From assembly GCA_015698045.1 (NCBI GenBank), contig BLAL01000040.1, positions 412,501 through 476,500 of the forward strand: 64,000 bases of DNA, in the 5' to 3' direction. Below are positions 38,426-50,219 of the stretch, in pieces. Within the stretch, counting starts at the first letter, position 1. The number at the start of each line of letters is the position of its first letter. A program made the position numbers and the translations under genes. This stretch comes from Rhizophagus clarus. Its lineage: Eukaryota; Glomeromycota; Glomeromycetes; Glomerales; Glomeraceae. Below the pieces are notes generated by a model. The model made no database searches, was not told the DNA's origin, and saw only the letters and a program-made list of their open reading frames with translations.

Positions 38426-40011
38426 AAAACACTTAATCTGAATAAATATTAATTACAAATTAGTATAAATAATTAAAATAAAATAAATAAAGTAATAACA
38501 TAAAAATTGTAATTTTATATTCAGAAAATTTGCTATTCTTATTAATGCTGAATAATTTAAAAATATTAGAATATATTAAGATTGCTAAACCAAATTCTAA
38601 ATTCTTCTCTTTTTATTTACTCTTTCCTATATTTTTTACTGTATATAAGCATATATATTTGTGTTTTTAATAATAATTTCCATTTGTTCAGAAGAAAAAA
38701 AAAAAGACAAAAAATTGAGTATATTGATGGCAAAGAAGTCTCTGGGTAAAGGTACTGTAAATTTATATACAGTTTATTCAATTAATTATTATTATGACTA
38801 TGATTTTTCTTTCTATTGCTACTTTTGCCTTTACCTCTATCTTTATCTTTACTTTTGCCTTTAACTTAATATTATTATCATTATTTTTACTATTTACATA
38901 ATTATTATCATTAGAATTATTGGGTAACGAAGTATTTCATGAAATTCAGCAATATATAGATCATAGTCATTGTTCTTGCAAAATTTTCAAGAAAAAAATT
39001 GTATTAAAAAAATTTGAAATTCTGAAACATTAATTTGCATGATTATTTATAATATAATTTTAATAATCAGTAAGACTAATTTTACTATATTTTTATGATC
39101 AAAATACAGATAATATATTTGCAAAATTTTATGATGATCTGACTAAAATTGAAAAATTTTTTATAGAGTCAATCATCTAAATTTAAAAATTGTAGACAAA
39201 TTTGCCTACAAATGGTTTAAAAAATAATAAAATTAATTTTTAACATTCTGGTTCTTTTTAAGTGATAATGCTAAAAAATACTAAAAATTAATATTATAAT
39301 AAATTAATATTAATAATTATAATACACTAATTGGTTAATTATCTTTGATTTATCTGTTTATTTTATAATTCATTAACTATCTTTAATATATTATAATCGT
39401 TTATTAATCTATTTTTATGATCAATTATGATTATTTCAATCTATTTTAACTATTATATTTTTTCTTTTAAATAATCCCATAATAAAATGTAATTATTATA
39501 TATTTGTCATGTGACTAGTCTAATTAAAATTAAAATTATTTTATTATTCTTTTTTATAATAATGTTTATTTATTTGTTATTACAAAATTACCATCAAATT
39601 TGCTTAGGAATCTTATGATTTACAGCAATTTTCTGTAATATATAAATTTTATCAGTATTGTAATATGTTAAGTTGCATAATATAATTTTATTTTTACATT
39701 AAAATGATTTACAAGAAGTATTTTTTGTGTAAAATAATGTATAAAAAAAGTTTTTTGTGTAAAAATGATCTACAAAAGCATTAATTTTGTATTAAAATAA
39801 TTTATAAAATGCACTTTTTTGTATAAAATGATTTATGAAACTCTATTTTATTTTTCAAATTTTTTTATAAAATCAGTAAAAATATGCCTTAAAATTCAGA
39901 TTTTTGTGTTAAAATCATCAAAAATAATGCAAAAAATATTGCAAATTTTGTATAATTGAAATTTATCATTAATTTGATCAGAAAATTTATCAATCTTTTT
40001 TTTAATATTAG
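38426..40011. other. AT-rich stretch, nothing recognised
   Basis: A pyrimidine run (TTTACCTCTATCTTTATCTT, near 38830) and short diverged repeats of AAATGATTTACAAGA type (39700-39850) are visible. I see no gene, terminal repeat or RNA gene. A short open frame at 38661-38864 reads YYYDYDFSF and is low complexity. Confidence 0.5.
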
Positions 40012-41275
40012 GTATTAGGCTTGGCTTGGTAAACTCAAGCTGGCAGTGGGCTTGGCTTGAAAAGCTCAAGCTGGCTCATTAACCAGATCAAGCTTAGCAA
40101 TATTTTATAATTTATATATAAAAAACGCTGGTACCAATAGTTCTGGTATTTTTTTTGCAAATTTATATATAAAAAAATGCTAGAACTATTTGTTCTGGTA
40201 CTTTTTGTAATTTTATGAATAAAAAATACCAGTACTAATAGTTCTGGCATTTTTTTTTATGATTTTATAATATAAAATGCCAGAACTATTTGTTCTAGCA
40301 TTTCTTTTTGCAATTTTATGAATAAAAAACACTGGGATTATTAGTTCTAGCATTTTTTTTCAATTTTATGAATAGAAAGGCTGGGATATTTAGTTCTAAC
40401 ATTTTTCTTGTGATGTTATGAATAAAAAATGCTGGCATTTTATTGTAATTTTATAATAAGAAACGCTAAAATCATTTGTTTTAGTGTTTATTTTTACAAT
40501 TTTATGAATAAAAAATGCTGGAACTATTAGTTCTGGTGTTTCTTTTGCAAACTTATATATAAAAAATACCAGAACCATTTGTTCTAACATTTTTTTTACA
40601 ATTTTATAAACAAAAAGCATCAGGACCATTTATTCTGGCATTTTTTTTTGCAAACTTATATATAAAAAAATGCCTGAACTAATAGTTTTAGCATTTTTTT
40701 TGTAATTTTATGAACAAAAAGCGTCAGGATCATTTGTTCTGGCATTTTTTTTTGTAAACTTATATATAAAAAAATGCTGAAATTATTTGTTCTGGCATTA
40801 TTTTTTGCAGGTTTATGAACAAAAAGTGCTGGGACTATTAGTTCTAGCATTTTTTTTGTAATTTTATGTAAAAAATGCCAGAACCATTTGTTCTGGCATT
40901 TTTTTTTTTGAATAAAAATGCTGAGTCCATTATTTTTAGCATTTTTTTGTGATTTTATATATAAAAAACTTCAGAACTAATAGTTCTGGCATTTTTTTTG
41001 CTATTTTATATATAAAAAATGCTGAAACATTTATTATTTATTATAAGTTTTGGCAACTTGATATATAACTTTACATATAAAAATGCCTATTTTTGACTTT
41101 TTTTTTTTGATAATAACAGCTTGAGCCAGCTCAAGCCCAACTTGGCTTAAACCAAAATTTTTCATGACTTAGCTTGGCTTGAATAAGTTGAGCCAAGATT
41201 TTTTGTAACTTGACTCATTTTAGCTCAAGTCAGAATTTTTTTTTTCAAGCTAAGCCAAGCCAGACTATAGCTTGA
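40012..41275. mobile_element. Hairpin ladder: about 19 units of 51 bp between GCTTGGCTT-rich ends
   Basis: The edges are built of AAGCTTGGCTTG/CTCAAGCTGGC motifs in both orientations (GGCTTGGCTTGG near 40019; GCCAAGCCAG near 41255), which form an inverted pair. Between about 40120 and 41050 some 19 units of about 51 bp follow one another. Each has a small hairpin such as ATGCCAGAAC-TATTTG-GTTCTGGCAT (loop approximate) and a spacer with TTTTGCAATTTTATGAATAA or TTTGCAAACTTATATATAAA in alternation. As 51 is 17 codons, the minus strand stays open over several units and gives a repeated peptide of the type FFIHKITKK-PELIVPA. Whether that peptide is ever made is unknown. The units differ from each other by 10-25 percent, so the array is not young. 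Confidence 0.65.
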
Positions 41276-41287
41276 CTTTAGCTAGCT

Positions 41288-42870
41288 AGGACCCAGAAAT
41301 ATATATATAAGGGTCAGGTGGCGAAAAATTTTTTTACTATGAGCTGTACGCAGAGACTTTTTATATGAGTAGTACGCATAATTGACACCTGATATTGAAA
41401 ATCCTGCAAAAATACGCAAATAAAATTTCAGACATTAAGTTATAAATTATTTTATTATGATTTCTATATTATTTATAAATAGAATTTATTCTAATTTACC
41501 ATTTTTTCAATAATATTTTTCTAAAATTTCACTTTTTAACCCTTAGAAATTTCTTTCAATTAGTACTAAATATGTATTACAATGCGGTTAACGCATATGG
41601 GCCAATTTTTGGAATTAGACTTTTACATTCAAAAAATTAATATTTTTATACAAATAAAAATTACCAGTTAAGTAAAACTAATAGATCTATAAAAAAATAA
41701 AATTAATTGTCATATGATTTTTATTTTTTTAACATAATAATTTTAAAATTTAAAAAATCGAATTAAAATTGTTGTGACAAAACTGTGAATAACATCGCGA
41801 ATATCTGCGCTAAGATGCTAAATTTATATTCATTCGAAAGAGGAAACCAAGATCTATCTAATGAATATAAAATCTTAACGATTGAATCACTGGTTGCCGA
41901 GTAAATGCGTAAAATAGATTTATTTTTAATCTTTAACTTTGAACGTGAATATCTCCGCACCTAGTGATTTAATTTCAAAGATCTTTGTTCGTCACGATCG
42001 AGTAAGTTCTCACCTTTCAAATGAATATAAAATTATAATATTAGCATACGTAGAAGCTGAAATATTCACGATTTTGTAACTTGAATTAAAGTCCGACATA
42101 AAAAATTTAAAATTATTATAATAAGAGATTTTGAATTATTGTTACCTTATTTAAAAGACCTTTATTCGCTATTTAAGACTTTAAATTAAATAGTAAATCT
42201 ATTAAAATAAATATTAAAAATTAAAAAATTAGAAATATAAAATTAGTTTATTTAAAGTTAAAAAAAACTTTTAAAAGTCCTATTATATTTATAATTCACA
42301 CTTTTATTTTATAAATATCTTACAAAAAAAAAGAAAACTTAAGATAAAAACGAATAAAAAAATAATTTTTCATGTGTAGAAAATATTAATTTTTTTTTTT
42401 TTACTTACTATTTAAAAATAATCACTTTATATATTTATAAACTTTTTAACAAAAAAGTGATTAAAAAGTGATTGAAAAAAGAAGTAGTTATTCTTGTTGT
42501 TTTTAAAAATTTTTTTTTATTTTTTAATAAATTCGAATCATCTGAACATTGTAACGCAAAAATTAATTGAGGTTTGTTTAACATAATTTTTGTTAAATAG
42601 TTAAATTTTTATGAAAATCCTAATTTTAGCTAATTCCACGGATTGCGGATATCGGTACAGTAAATATATTATATATATAAGATTAGCCCAAAAATACGCA
42701 ACCTAATTTTTTACATATAAAAATTTTGATAAAAAATACGCAATCTTGATGCCTAACTATGGATGAAAAATTCTTAAATTGTACGCAAATCAAAACTTTA
42801 CTCCGTCTAATTCCACTATGATGGTGACGCATCTGTGTACCCTACCCCTGTATGTATATTTCTGGGTCCT
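41288..42870. mobile_element. 1.58 kb AGGACCC-ended element
   Basis: The left end AGGACCCAGAAATATATATA and the right end read inward, AGGACCCAGAAATATACATA, match almost perfectly and continue into AGGGTCAGGTG / GGGGTAGGGTA. GCTAGCT flanks it on both sides (41281-41287 and 42871-42877), a duplication of at least 7 bp. The interior has two to three diverged copies of a block around GAATATCTGCGC / GAATATCTCCGC and TTCATTCGAAAG / TTTCAAATGAAT (41790-42080). One open frame there (41763-41960, minus) is made of this block. It is non-coding as far as I can see. Confidence 0.7.
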
Positions 42871-43380
42871 GCTAGCTCATGTGAAGCTTTAATAATGACT
42901 AGTATGGTTGAAGAAAATGAAGATAATTTTGAAAATTATCTTTATAATTTTACACTAACATGAGATTTAGATGATAATATTTATGAAGATAATGGAAATA
43001 ATTCTAAAACTAATAAATAAAGATCAAAAAAAAGATAAAAATTTGCAATCTTCTTTAGAATTAGAATTTACATTCTATCAACCTTTACGTAATATTGTCA
43101 AATTTTCTTCAATTTAAAGATCTTACCCCCATATTCAATTTTTTTCTTCTCAACAAATTGAATCCATTATCAAAAATATGAACATTTATGCTTATTACAA
43201 AATTACAAAAGAAAGTAATTCATCTGAAAGAAGAGCTAAAAATATGGCCTGCTTTCATTATATATATAGGTATTTTTAAATTTCCATTTGTAGAAGATTA
43301 TTGGAAAACTAATAATATCTATCCTATTCATGATATTATAAAATTGATGTCCTTATTTCAGTTTCAATAGATAAGTAAAT

Positions 43381-43500
43381 TAATTTTTTTTTTTTTTTTT
43401 AATTTAAAGATCATGTAATGCTTTATTGCATATTATAAATAAATAACAATTACAAATTACAAAACCCATCCAGCGCTGCTAGATGTGACCCATGAATGAA
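43381..43500 (-). mobile_element. 5'-truncated retroelement tail (LINE or SINE), poly(A) end
   Basis: Read on the minus strand, this ends in GCAATAAAGCATTACATGAT followed by an A run (the T run at 43385-43400), so it has a polyadenylation signal and poly(A) tail. It begins near GGGTCACATCTAGCAGCGCT, where GATCTAGCAGCGCTGGATG-type bases form a hairpin. I recall this tail from Rhizophagus LINEs. It is inserted in the piggyBac relic. Confidence 0.5.
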
Positions 43501-43552
43501 TAAATAAATTAATTAAAAAAATTTCAAATAATTAAAAAGACTAATAATAAAT

Positions 43553-43709
43553 GGGTTCTTTGTTAGGAAAATGATCTTCTGAGAAATTTTTTAACTAAAT
43601 TTTATTATTAAGCTCATTTTGATCTATTAGCTTTGAAAAATAAAGAACTATAAAAATCTCAATTTTTGGTAAAAAGTTCTCAGAAGGTCATTTTCCTAGC
43701 AAAGAACCC
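43553..43709. repeat. MITE, 157 bp
   Basis: Ends GGGTTCTTTGTTAGGAAAAT and ATTTTCCTAGCAAAGAACCC are inverted copies with one or two differences, and the match runs to about 33 bp. AAAT lies on both sides, so the duplication is short or masked by AT richness. Inserted in the piggyBac relic. Confidence 0.7.
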
Positions 43710-44406
43710 AAATATTTTTTTTCATATTTTTTATATATAAAGCAATATTTACATATATTAGATATCACTAAACTAGAGCTACTTGCTTCAAATGTTTGTG
43801 ATACTTCCAAAAAACTTTATATGCCGGCATCAAACATTTCAATAGATGAAATAATAACATGATCTTTGGGTAGAAGTGCATATAAATTTCGAATAAAGAA
43901 TAAACTAACCTCAGTATAAGATTTTATCTTTATGTGTGAATTAGAATACATATTTACATTTATATTTATATTAAGAGTTGAAGCTTCTAATATTGCTGCT
44001 ATCATCAATATTAACAATATTGATGCTGAAGTGTAACATTTAACTAGCCAGTTATTAGTGTTATAAAAGGCTTTTAATATATTTATGGATAATTACTTTT
44101 CTAGCATATACTTATTGAAACTATCTGAACAAATACATTAAAATACCAGTATCTCTAAAAAAAGAAAAAGAAAAAAAGAATGAGTGGGGTTTTTTAACTA
44201 ATATTGTAATAGATAAAGTGTTGGCAATGTTACAGATAAATAGCAGTTCTGTAATAATATTGAGTACAATATATAATATTAATGATAAAATATAAAAGAA
44301 GCGAAGAAGATTATGAGAAACAAATACTAACAGCAAAAAAGTTAGATCTGTATTTGGGATATTTCTTGTAAAATCTTGTCAATTCCAAAGTTTATTGATG
44401 ATTATA

Positions 44407-44592
44407 CTATAGATGCCACCCAAATTATTTTAAATAAATCCCAAATTAATTTGTACATTCTGACTGCCATAATTCCCAAATCCCAAATGTACAAATTACA
44501 AAATTTATATATGTAATTTGTAAATTAATTTGGATTTGCATATTTGGGCTGCCATAATCCCAAATTATTTTGGATTTGGATGGCATCTATAG
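44407..44592. repeat. MITE, ATGCCACCCAAAT family, second copy
   Basis: CTATAGATGCCACCCAAAT at the left and its inverted form ATTTGGATGGCATCTATAG at the right (one difference). The interior has the same ACAAATTACAAAATTTATAT core as the copies at 38244-38425 and 44667-44845. It interrupts the piggyBac motif SIPKFIDDYTI. Confidence 0.8.
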
Positions 44593-44666
44593 ACTATACC
44601 AATTATATGGGTTATTTAATACAACTAACTGTTTTCTGAACTTGAATGCCATTGTTTTTCTGGCTG

Positions 44667-44845
44667 TTGAATATAAATGTCACCTAAATCCAAAATAATT
44701 TGGGATTACAGCAGCCCAAATATACAAATTCAAATTAATTTACAAATTCAAATTAATTTACAAATTATATATATAAATTTTATAATTTGTACATTTGGGA
44801 TTTGTAAATTATGGCTGTCAAAATATACAAATTAATAAAAAACTA
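44667..44845. repeat. MITE, ATGCCACCCAAAT family, third copy, one end damaged
   Basis: Begins ATGTCACCTAAATCCAAAAT (44678 or slightly before) and shares the TTTGGGATTTGTAAATTATG core. Its right terminus is replaced by A-rich sequence, so it is decayed. It carries an extra internal copy of AAATTCAAATTAATTTAC. Confidence 0.55.
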
Positions 44846-45419
44846 TCAGAATTTTTGGCTATATTTGATTTGTGAGTTAATTAGATAATTATTTTTTCTC
44901 AGAACATAATGAAAGTACAAGGAGTAGTGATATGAAAGGTGGTGGTATTCAAGTTGTAAGTTCATATGAATTACAATGCAATATTCCATTTTGTTATAAT
45001 AAAAATTGTAGAACTTGTTTTAAAAATGGTGAAGAATAAATAAAATCATTTTTTATTAATTTTTTGTTAAAGTGTTAGAGTTGAAAACTGTTACAATAAT
45101 AGCTAAAGCTCTTTTTTTAAAAAAAGATAATTGATAGTCAGATTGATAAGTCATATAACTGACTTATGCTAAAATCTTAATACTGATTAGTTTTATTTTA
45201 CTTTTGTAAGTAAGCTAACTCAAGCTTTTTCAAGCTGCACCCTTTAAGAGAAATTTACCAATATATAAAAAATTTTTGTAAATTTATAAAATTATTAACA
45301 ATGAATAATTTAGCATATAAAAAACTTTTGACTTATGCATTTTTTAAATGAAAATATTATTATAAATATAAAGTTCAAAACTTAAGCTATCCAAAAATAT
45401 ATAATTTGTTATTATTTGT

Positions 45420-46842
45420 ATTACGCATTAAATTTTTAGATGATAACTGAAAATTCAGAATTTTTGCAAGCAAATATGCCTGTAAAGACCTACAGATGAA
45501 GGGATAATAATGAAAGTAATAATCAATATAATAACTCACTTTTTTGACAAGTATGTTTATGCAGAATACTAAAGAATCAGACAAAGTAACAGATTATTTA
45601 GCTATTTCACAAATTCAGTTTAATGATTGTCCTCTGGAATGATGAAAAATAAGTGAGAAAAGGTTTCCAAAATTGTTTATTCTTGCAAAAGTGTATTTAT
45701 GTATTCCTGTTACTTCAACTCCCAGTAAGAGACTGTTCAGCAATGCAGGTAATTTAATGATAGTAAAACAAATTCAATTATCAAATTCTACATTTGAACA
45801 TTTACTTTTTCTTAAAAAAATTGGAATTTAGCAGATAGAATTTTTCCACAGAATGAGATTAATATTTCGTAATATACAATTGTTTATTATTTAGTTTTTG
45901 TCATTTGTAAATCAAATAAAGAATTTTAAAAATCTAACATTTAATTTGAGTCTTATTTTGTATTTTATTACATATCAGTCAGCGGTCATGTCACATGACA
46001 TGTCAATTACTAATTAAAAAATCATACCGCAAAAATAATCTGCATAAAGTCACAAATGGTTTGAAATTTTCTCTTAAGTAAAGCCTTTATGAACCATAGT
46101 AAACTTTTATTCTTTAGATTCTTACCTACTTGTTTCAACCTTTTATTTAACAAAATAACATTTATTTGTGAAGTTTATATTAGGCTAACTTTTTCTACTT
46201 TTTTGACTTTAACCTAAGATGCAAGTTTGTATGAAAATTAAATATTATTTTAAATACTTAAATACATGTAATTCTTTATAAGGAATCGAAATGCTTAGTA
46301 AAGAAAAGGTTGGTTTGATAATAAAATTTTGATTAAATCCATGATTTTTGTTTTTTATCTAGTTTGTCTATATTAACATTGCAAAAATTACATATATAAG
46401 TTTAATTTTAAAAGCATAAAAAGAATATTAATAATAAATAAGTATTTTTTCAAATTTAAAATCTTTTATATATTGAATAAGATGTAAAAGTTGTCTCTAA
46501 TAAAAATTTTTCAATATGTATCTGATTTCAATAAAAATTGGCACATAAAGACTTTAAAATATTTTAAATTTATGTGCAAAATTTCAGTATATATTATTAT
46601 GTAAAATGGAGCAAAAATTTACTGTTACACAAATTTCATAGTAAAAAAGTCCCTATGCCAATCTGTGACATGACCGGTGTCTGATATCTATTTATATAAA
46701 TTTATCCAGATTTTACAGATATTATTTGCATTATAGATAAAAATAGAATATTCAGTTATCTGTAATAGTTTATTCATATCCGTTTCTTTAGTTACAGATT
46801 GAATAAATGCAGATAGACAGATATCCAGATCTAACCATTATT
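45420..46842 (+). mobile_element. hAT transposase C-terminal relic
   Basis: About 45570-45890 reads as the hAT dimerisation domain: SDKVTDYLAISQIQFNDCPL, KRFPKLFILAKVYLCIPVTS, TPSKRLFSNAGNLM, and STFEHLLFLKK. The usual hAT sequence around these is PLEWW, ARKYL.IPATSTPSERLFS and TFE.L.FLK, so the family call is firm. The upstream transposase is lost or unrecognisable. At 46815-46842 the sequence CAGATATCCAGATCTAACCA resembles the hAT-like terminus seen at 27318 and may be the right end. The element at 45976-46683 is inserted between. Confidence 0.65.
45976..46683. mobile_element. Non-autonomous element with CAG..CTG inverted ends, 708 bp
   Basis: Left CAGTCAGCGGTCATGTCAC and right, read inward, CAGACACCGGTCATGTCAC match 17 of 19. 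The 8-bp duplication expected for such ends is not clear (TTACATAT against ATATCTAT). The interior is AT-rich without genes. It lies inside the hAT relic, 3' to the coding end. Confidence 0.6.
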
Positions 46843-47313
46843 AAAAATAAAACAAAAAAAAAATACATAGTATGTGCAAAGAAGAAGTTTGTTAGGAATA
46901 AGTGGATATATGACATACCTATAATGTGAAACTAAATAACCTAATTATAAAAACCTAAAAAGAAGAGAAGTAGGTTAGAAACAAGAAAACAAATGAAGAA
47001 TTAAAAAGAAAAAAAATAATATGAAAACAAATAACTGATTGACCAATTTAATGTAATTGTAAGACTAATTAACCAATCAGTAAGTTTAATCATGTGGTAC
47101 TATGTTTGAACACCCTGTGTAAACTTAAAAATTTTTATTAATTTATCGCTGTTTTCAATAAAATGAAATTAGCTGATCAATACAGTTTCACAAAAAAATA
47201 TCAATCTTCGTATAACATTATTTAACCCAATAATATTTCTCTGATTTATAATAAATTTATATATAGAAATTCATGTTTAATTCTATTTTATTAATTTTAT
47301 ATTACATGTTAAA
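46843..47313. promoter_or_regulatory. Upstream region of the second SAM-family relic
   Basis: Purine-rich to AT-rich DNA. A paired CTGATTGACCAATT / TAATTAACCAATCAG motif at about 47036-47091 contains two CCAAT-like pentamers and a hairpin, about 220 bp upstream of the relic's ATG. It may be a fossil promoter. Nothing else seen. Confidence 0.3.
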
Positions 47314-48704
47314 ATGTCAAATGAAAATAAAGTATGTGAAGTACAAGTGTATATAAAAAAGTATCAAATAGGAATGTGTTTTACCTGTCAAAAGTGTTTA
47401 TACTGTAGAAAAGACCTTTCATTTGTAAATTGTCATTGTAATAAGTATGTAAAACCAGCAAAAAATAACTGAACAGATAAAGTATGGCTATAGAGGTTTG
47501 TACTATGATGCAAATAACTCTTAACCTTTTTTAAAGGAATTTATAAACAAAAGTAATCTCAAATTTGGTTATGAAGTCAATCTGAAAACTTCTTTTTACT
47601 GTTCACTTTGTACAATTTGTAATAGTAAAATAATTTGAGAAAATAATAAAACTGGAAAGGAAATAAAAATGAGAAACATTGAAGAAGCTAGTGATTTGAC
47701 AGTAGTAAATCTAATAACAGAATTACAGCTTCATGTATCAATTAAAAATAGAAAGGAACTTTTACCATCTATTTTAGTTAATTGGTCATTTGATAATATA
47801 AAATATATTGATTTTTTAACAAAAGTTAAATAAATAACTTGTTTCTGAACATATAGGGTTAACCTTTAATAATGAATACTTTTTAGCATATAAGGGTAAT
47901 TCAAAAGCTAGAGCAGGAACTCTTTTAGATAATAAAACTATTTTTGAAGAATTTTTAAAAGATTATTGACATTATATTTCCAATAAAAAAAAAGTGATGA
48001 TAATTGTAACTATGAAAGATAACAGTTTAAATTTTTAACTGTTTAATATTATATTAATTTATAAATACTTATTATAATAATAGAATAATAAATTAGAAGA
48101 TATGGCAAGTGAAGAAACTGAAGAAGAAATACCAAAACCTAAGTCAATTAAAACTAAAAAAAAAGATACAGCAATAAATAGGATACCAAAAGAAAATAAA
48201 CTTGGTGAAAAAGAAAAATGATCAGTGAAATTATGATGCAATTAAAAGATAAATATATTTGTAATTTTCACAATCACAAACATTGTTTTGTGAAAGATGG
48301 TCATCATTTATTTTTATCAAATGTATCATTTTTGATGTGAGTTCAAGATATTGTAAGTTTTTGTTAAAATAATTTATAATATTATAATATTTATTATAAC
48401 TAATAGAATTTTTTTTATAGTTAAAAATAATACAAAAATTTTGAAACACCACCTAATCACGCAATTTTTAGCATGTTACATTCTGTTAAACCCTCTTCTT
48501 GTAATTCTTAAATTTAAGCTCTAATGAAAATTTTTTGTTACCAATTTCTAATATAGTTCAAAATTATATAACAGAAGTTTCTTCTATAAATGAATTTTTG
48601 TAAGAGTTGGACAGAAAATATGGTACAAATAAATTTATATATTATTTGCAAAAATTTGAGGAAGAGGAAATTCAGGTTAGCCATCTATTTTGAATATCTG
48701 ATGT
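47314..48704 (+). pseudogene. Cys-rich/SAM-domain repeat-family gene relic, 5' part, cut by the Polinton-like element
   Basis: Starts MSNENKVCEVQVYIKKYQ, then a cysteine cluster CFTCQKCLYCRKDL and CHCNKYVKPAKNN. Further pieces are SLCTIC-like Cys pairs (about 47615), EYFLAYKGNSKARAGTLL (about 47872-47925), a Lys-rich linker (EEIPKPKSIKTKKKD), KDKYICNFHNHKHCFVKDG with HHLFLSNVSFLM (48246-48340), then SINEFL and GTNKFIYYLQKFEEEEIQ (about 48620-48675) leading into SHLF-ISD, the SAM-like domain. Stops and shifts are frequent. The order of parts equals that of the relic at 2-610 in their shared C-terminal half. The reading resumes beyond the inserted element at 62252 (KIGIRKTLRNESKKFEI). Confidence 0.65.
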
Positions 48705-49484
48705 ATATAGACCAACTTGGGGGCACCGGGGTCAGATTTCTGAATAGATATAATTAGTGTAAGCCCCTCCCGGCTTATTTCCCAATATACAAAATTTTGT
48801 AATCTTTTTTAAACCCCAAATTTATTTGCAAGATCAGGAAACATATTGAAATATGATATTGAATTTAAGATTTAAATCAGACTGGGGCATAAATTTTGTT
48901 AACATATCTTCTTACCCAAATTTTTTGTTTACAAGATAAAGAAGAACACCATCTTTGTTAACGCACTGGCCAATTTTTAATCTCAAATAATATAATAAAA
49001 AAAGTATGCTATATTGCTTGGGTTTAAAAAAGGCCAAGAGCACCGAGGACCAAAGTGTCCGAGTGTGCTCGCAGGCTGTAAATGCAAGCTCATTTTGCAT
49101 ATCAGATTTTATGTTATCCTAGAATTAATTCTAAAACTGATTTATAGTTGTAAACAAAGGATCAAATTTTAGTACCACAACTAAAGGGAGGGTACCAAAA
49201 TCTTGAATGATAGAAAGTAAATCAAAAGGGCCATTGAACCTATTCTAGTAAACCAATAATTTCTTGATATACAGGAAATCATTCTAGAGCCAATTCTTTA
49301 CCAAAATACTGGGACAAAAAGTTATACGAAAAAAAAGTCTCACCTCTGAGGGTACTAAAATTTCTGGGTATACAAAGATTAAGAGTACCAAAATTCTGGC
49401 ACAAGGTACCGAAATTTTAATAGCTTAGCTGACATTCTGAAAAGCCCTAGAGCGCAACCTCTGATAGTGTTTAGAGACATAAAA
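48705..49484. repeat. Left terminal inverted repeat of the Polinton-like element
   Basis: Inverted copy of 61474-62251. Most differences between the two are C/T or G/A transitions, plus a small length change. A short frame of about 60 codons (TACEHTRTLWSSVLLAFF) is kept in both repeats, on the minus strand here at 48912-49100. The inner boundary is at GAGACATAAAA. Confidence 0.85.
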
Positions 49485-49679
49485 TCCTTTTATATGAGCT
49501 GGACATCGACCAGAATATGATCTAGTAAATCTTCCACATTCACTACAAGGAATATGTTGTTTATTAGCTAATTTTTGAACATATTTCCAATGAATTGAGC
49601 ACCCATCTTCACGCATGCAAGATCTTCCACAAATTTCACCAGAGTAACGAATAAATGGACAAGTATATTCACCATACAT
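49425..49679 (-). CDS. Small Cys-rich protein of the Polinton-like element, 84 aa
   Basis: Contains paired zinc-ligand motifs: CPFIRYSGEICGRSC with CSIHW, then CSECGRFTRSYSGRCPAH. The spacing suggests two zinc-binding knuckles. Its last residues run into the left inverted repeat. It begins with the ATG at 49679, just inside the element. I do not know the function; small zinc proteins in Polintons are often thought to be DNA- or protein-binding accessories. Confidence 0.5.
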   Translation of the reverse strand: MYGEYTCPFIRYSGEICGRSCMREDGCSIHWKYVQKLANKQHIPCSECGRFTRSYSGRCPAHIKGFYVSKHYQRLRSRAFQNVS

Positions 49680-49768
49680 AATGTAAATATTTTTTTCTTA
49701 TACTAAATAATAATTTAAAATAAAAAGTTTATATAAGTAACATATAATAAACCAAATACTTTTACACA

Positions 49769-50152
49769 ATGAGTACACAGATTCAATTAACTGATACCAA
49801 GCCTACATATCAAGAAATCGAACAGGCATTAATAAATGTAGTCAAGGCAGGCATCTACTATAGAAGGCCAAAAGATGGTAAATTCATGCAATCATATAAA
49901 GAGTGAATCAAAAAATTACGCCAGGCAGAGGATCCCCAAGAATACGTTCTCAAACTAGCCATGACCATATTTCCTAATGAAGCAAAATATCATAAAGTCA
50001 AAGATGACTACAAAGAATTTTATGAGCGGGATCCAAAGATTCTTAACGCAATCATGGAACTATATAAATTATACTATAAATTAGCCAAGGATTATTTTAT
50101 TACTGATAAACAAGTTGATGAAGAGACAGAAGACTTCTTATCATCACTTTAG
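49769..50152 (+). pseudogene. Small helical protein of the Polinton-like element, unknown, broken
   Basis: A Tyr/Lys-rich helical protein (TYQEIEQALINVVKAGIYYR at the start; ELYKLYYKLAKDYFITDKQV near the end). It runs divergently from the Cys-rich protein and convergently with the integrase. No family recognised. Confidence 0.45.
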
Positions 50153-50219
50153 AGATTTAATTTGTGAGCACCCACTGGGGAGGCAATTCAGTATCAAAAA
50201 GAATAACCATTAACTCTTC

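Larger units (their letters stand above)
42900..45040 (+). mobile_element. piggyBac-like transposase relic, nearly full length, broken by three MITEs and a LINE tail
   Basis: An acidic N-terminus (MVEENEDNFENYLYNF, about 42908) leads to EELKIWPAFIIYIGIFKFPF with VEDYWKTNNIYPIHDI (43214-43345). The core resumes at about 43830 (SLGRSAYKFRIKNKLTSV), then FNIFMDNYFSSIYLLK (about 44070), WGFLTNIVIDKVLAMLQINS (44188-44250), TNSKKVRSVFG (about 44330), SIPKFIDDYTI (44382-44412), MPLFFWLL (about 44646), and a Cys-rich C-terminus (CNIPFCYNKNCRTCFKNGEE, about 44980-45038). This is the DDE_Tnp_1_7 order of piggyBac. Insertions within it are 43381-43500, 43553-43709, 44407-44592 and about 44667-44845. In-frame stops add to this. 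The element at 41288-42870 lies just upstream, so the left end is lost or masked. Confidence 0.75.

Noticed and set aside
38661-38864. Open frame with Tyr/Leu/Cys-rich end (YLYLYLYFCL)
   Set aside because: Low-complexity pyrimidine run; no start context or family.
40035-41050. Possible CRISPR-like array (regular 51-bp repeats)
   Set aside because: The repeats are contiguous and diverged, there are no unique spacers, and the context is eukaryotic. It is a tandem hairpin repeat.
43460-43500. A tRNA or small structured RNA (hairpin around CCAGCGCTGCTAG)
   Set aside because: No cloverleaf could be drawn; the segment belongs to a retroelement tail with a poly(A) end.
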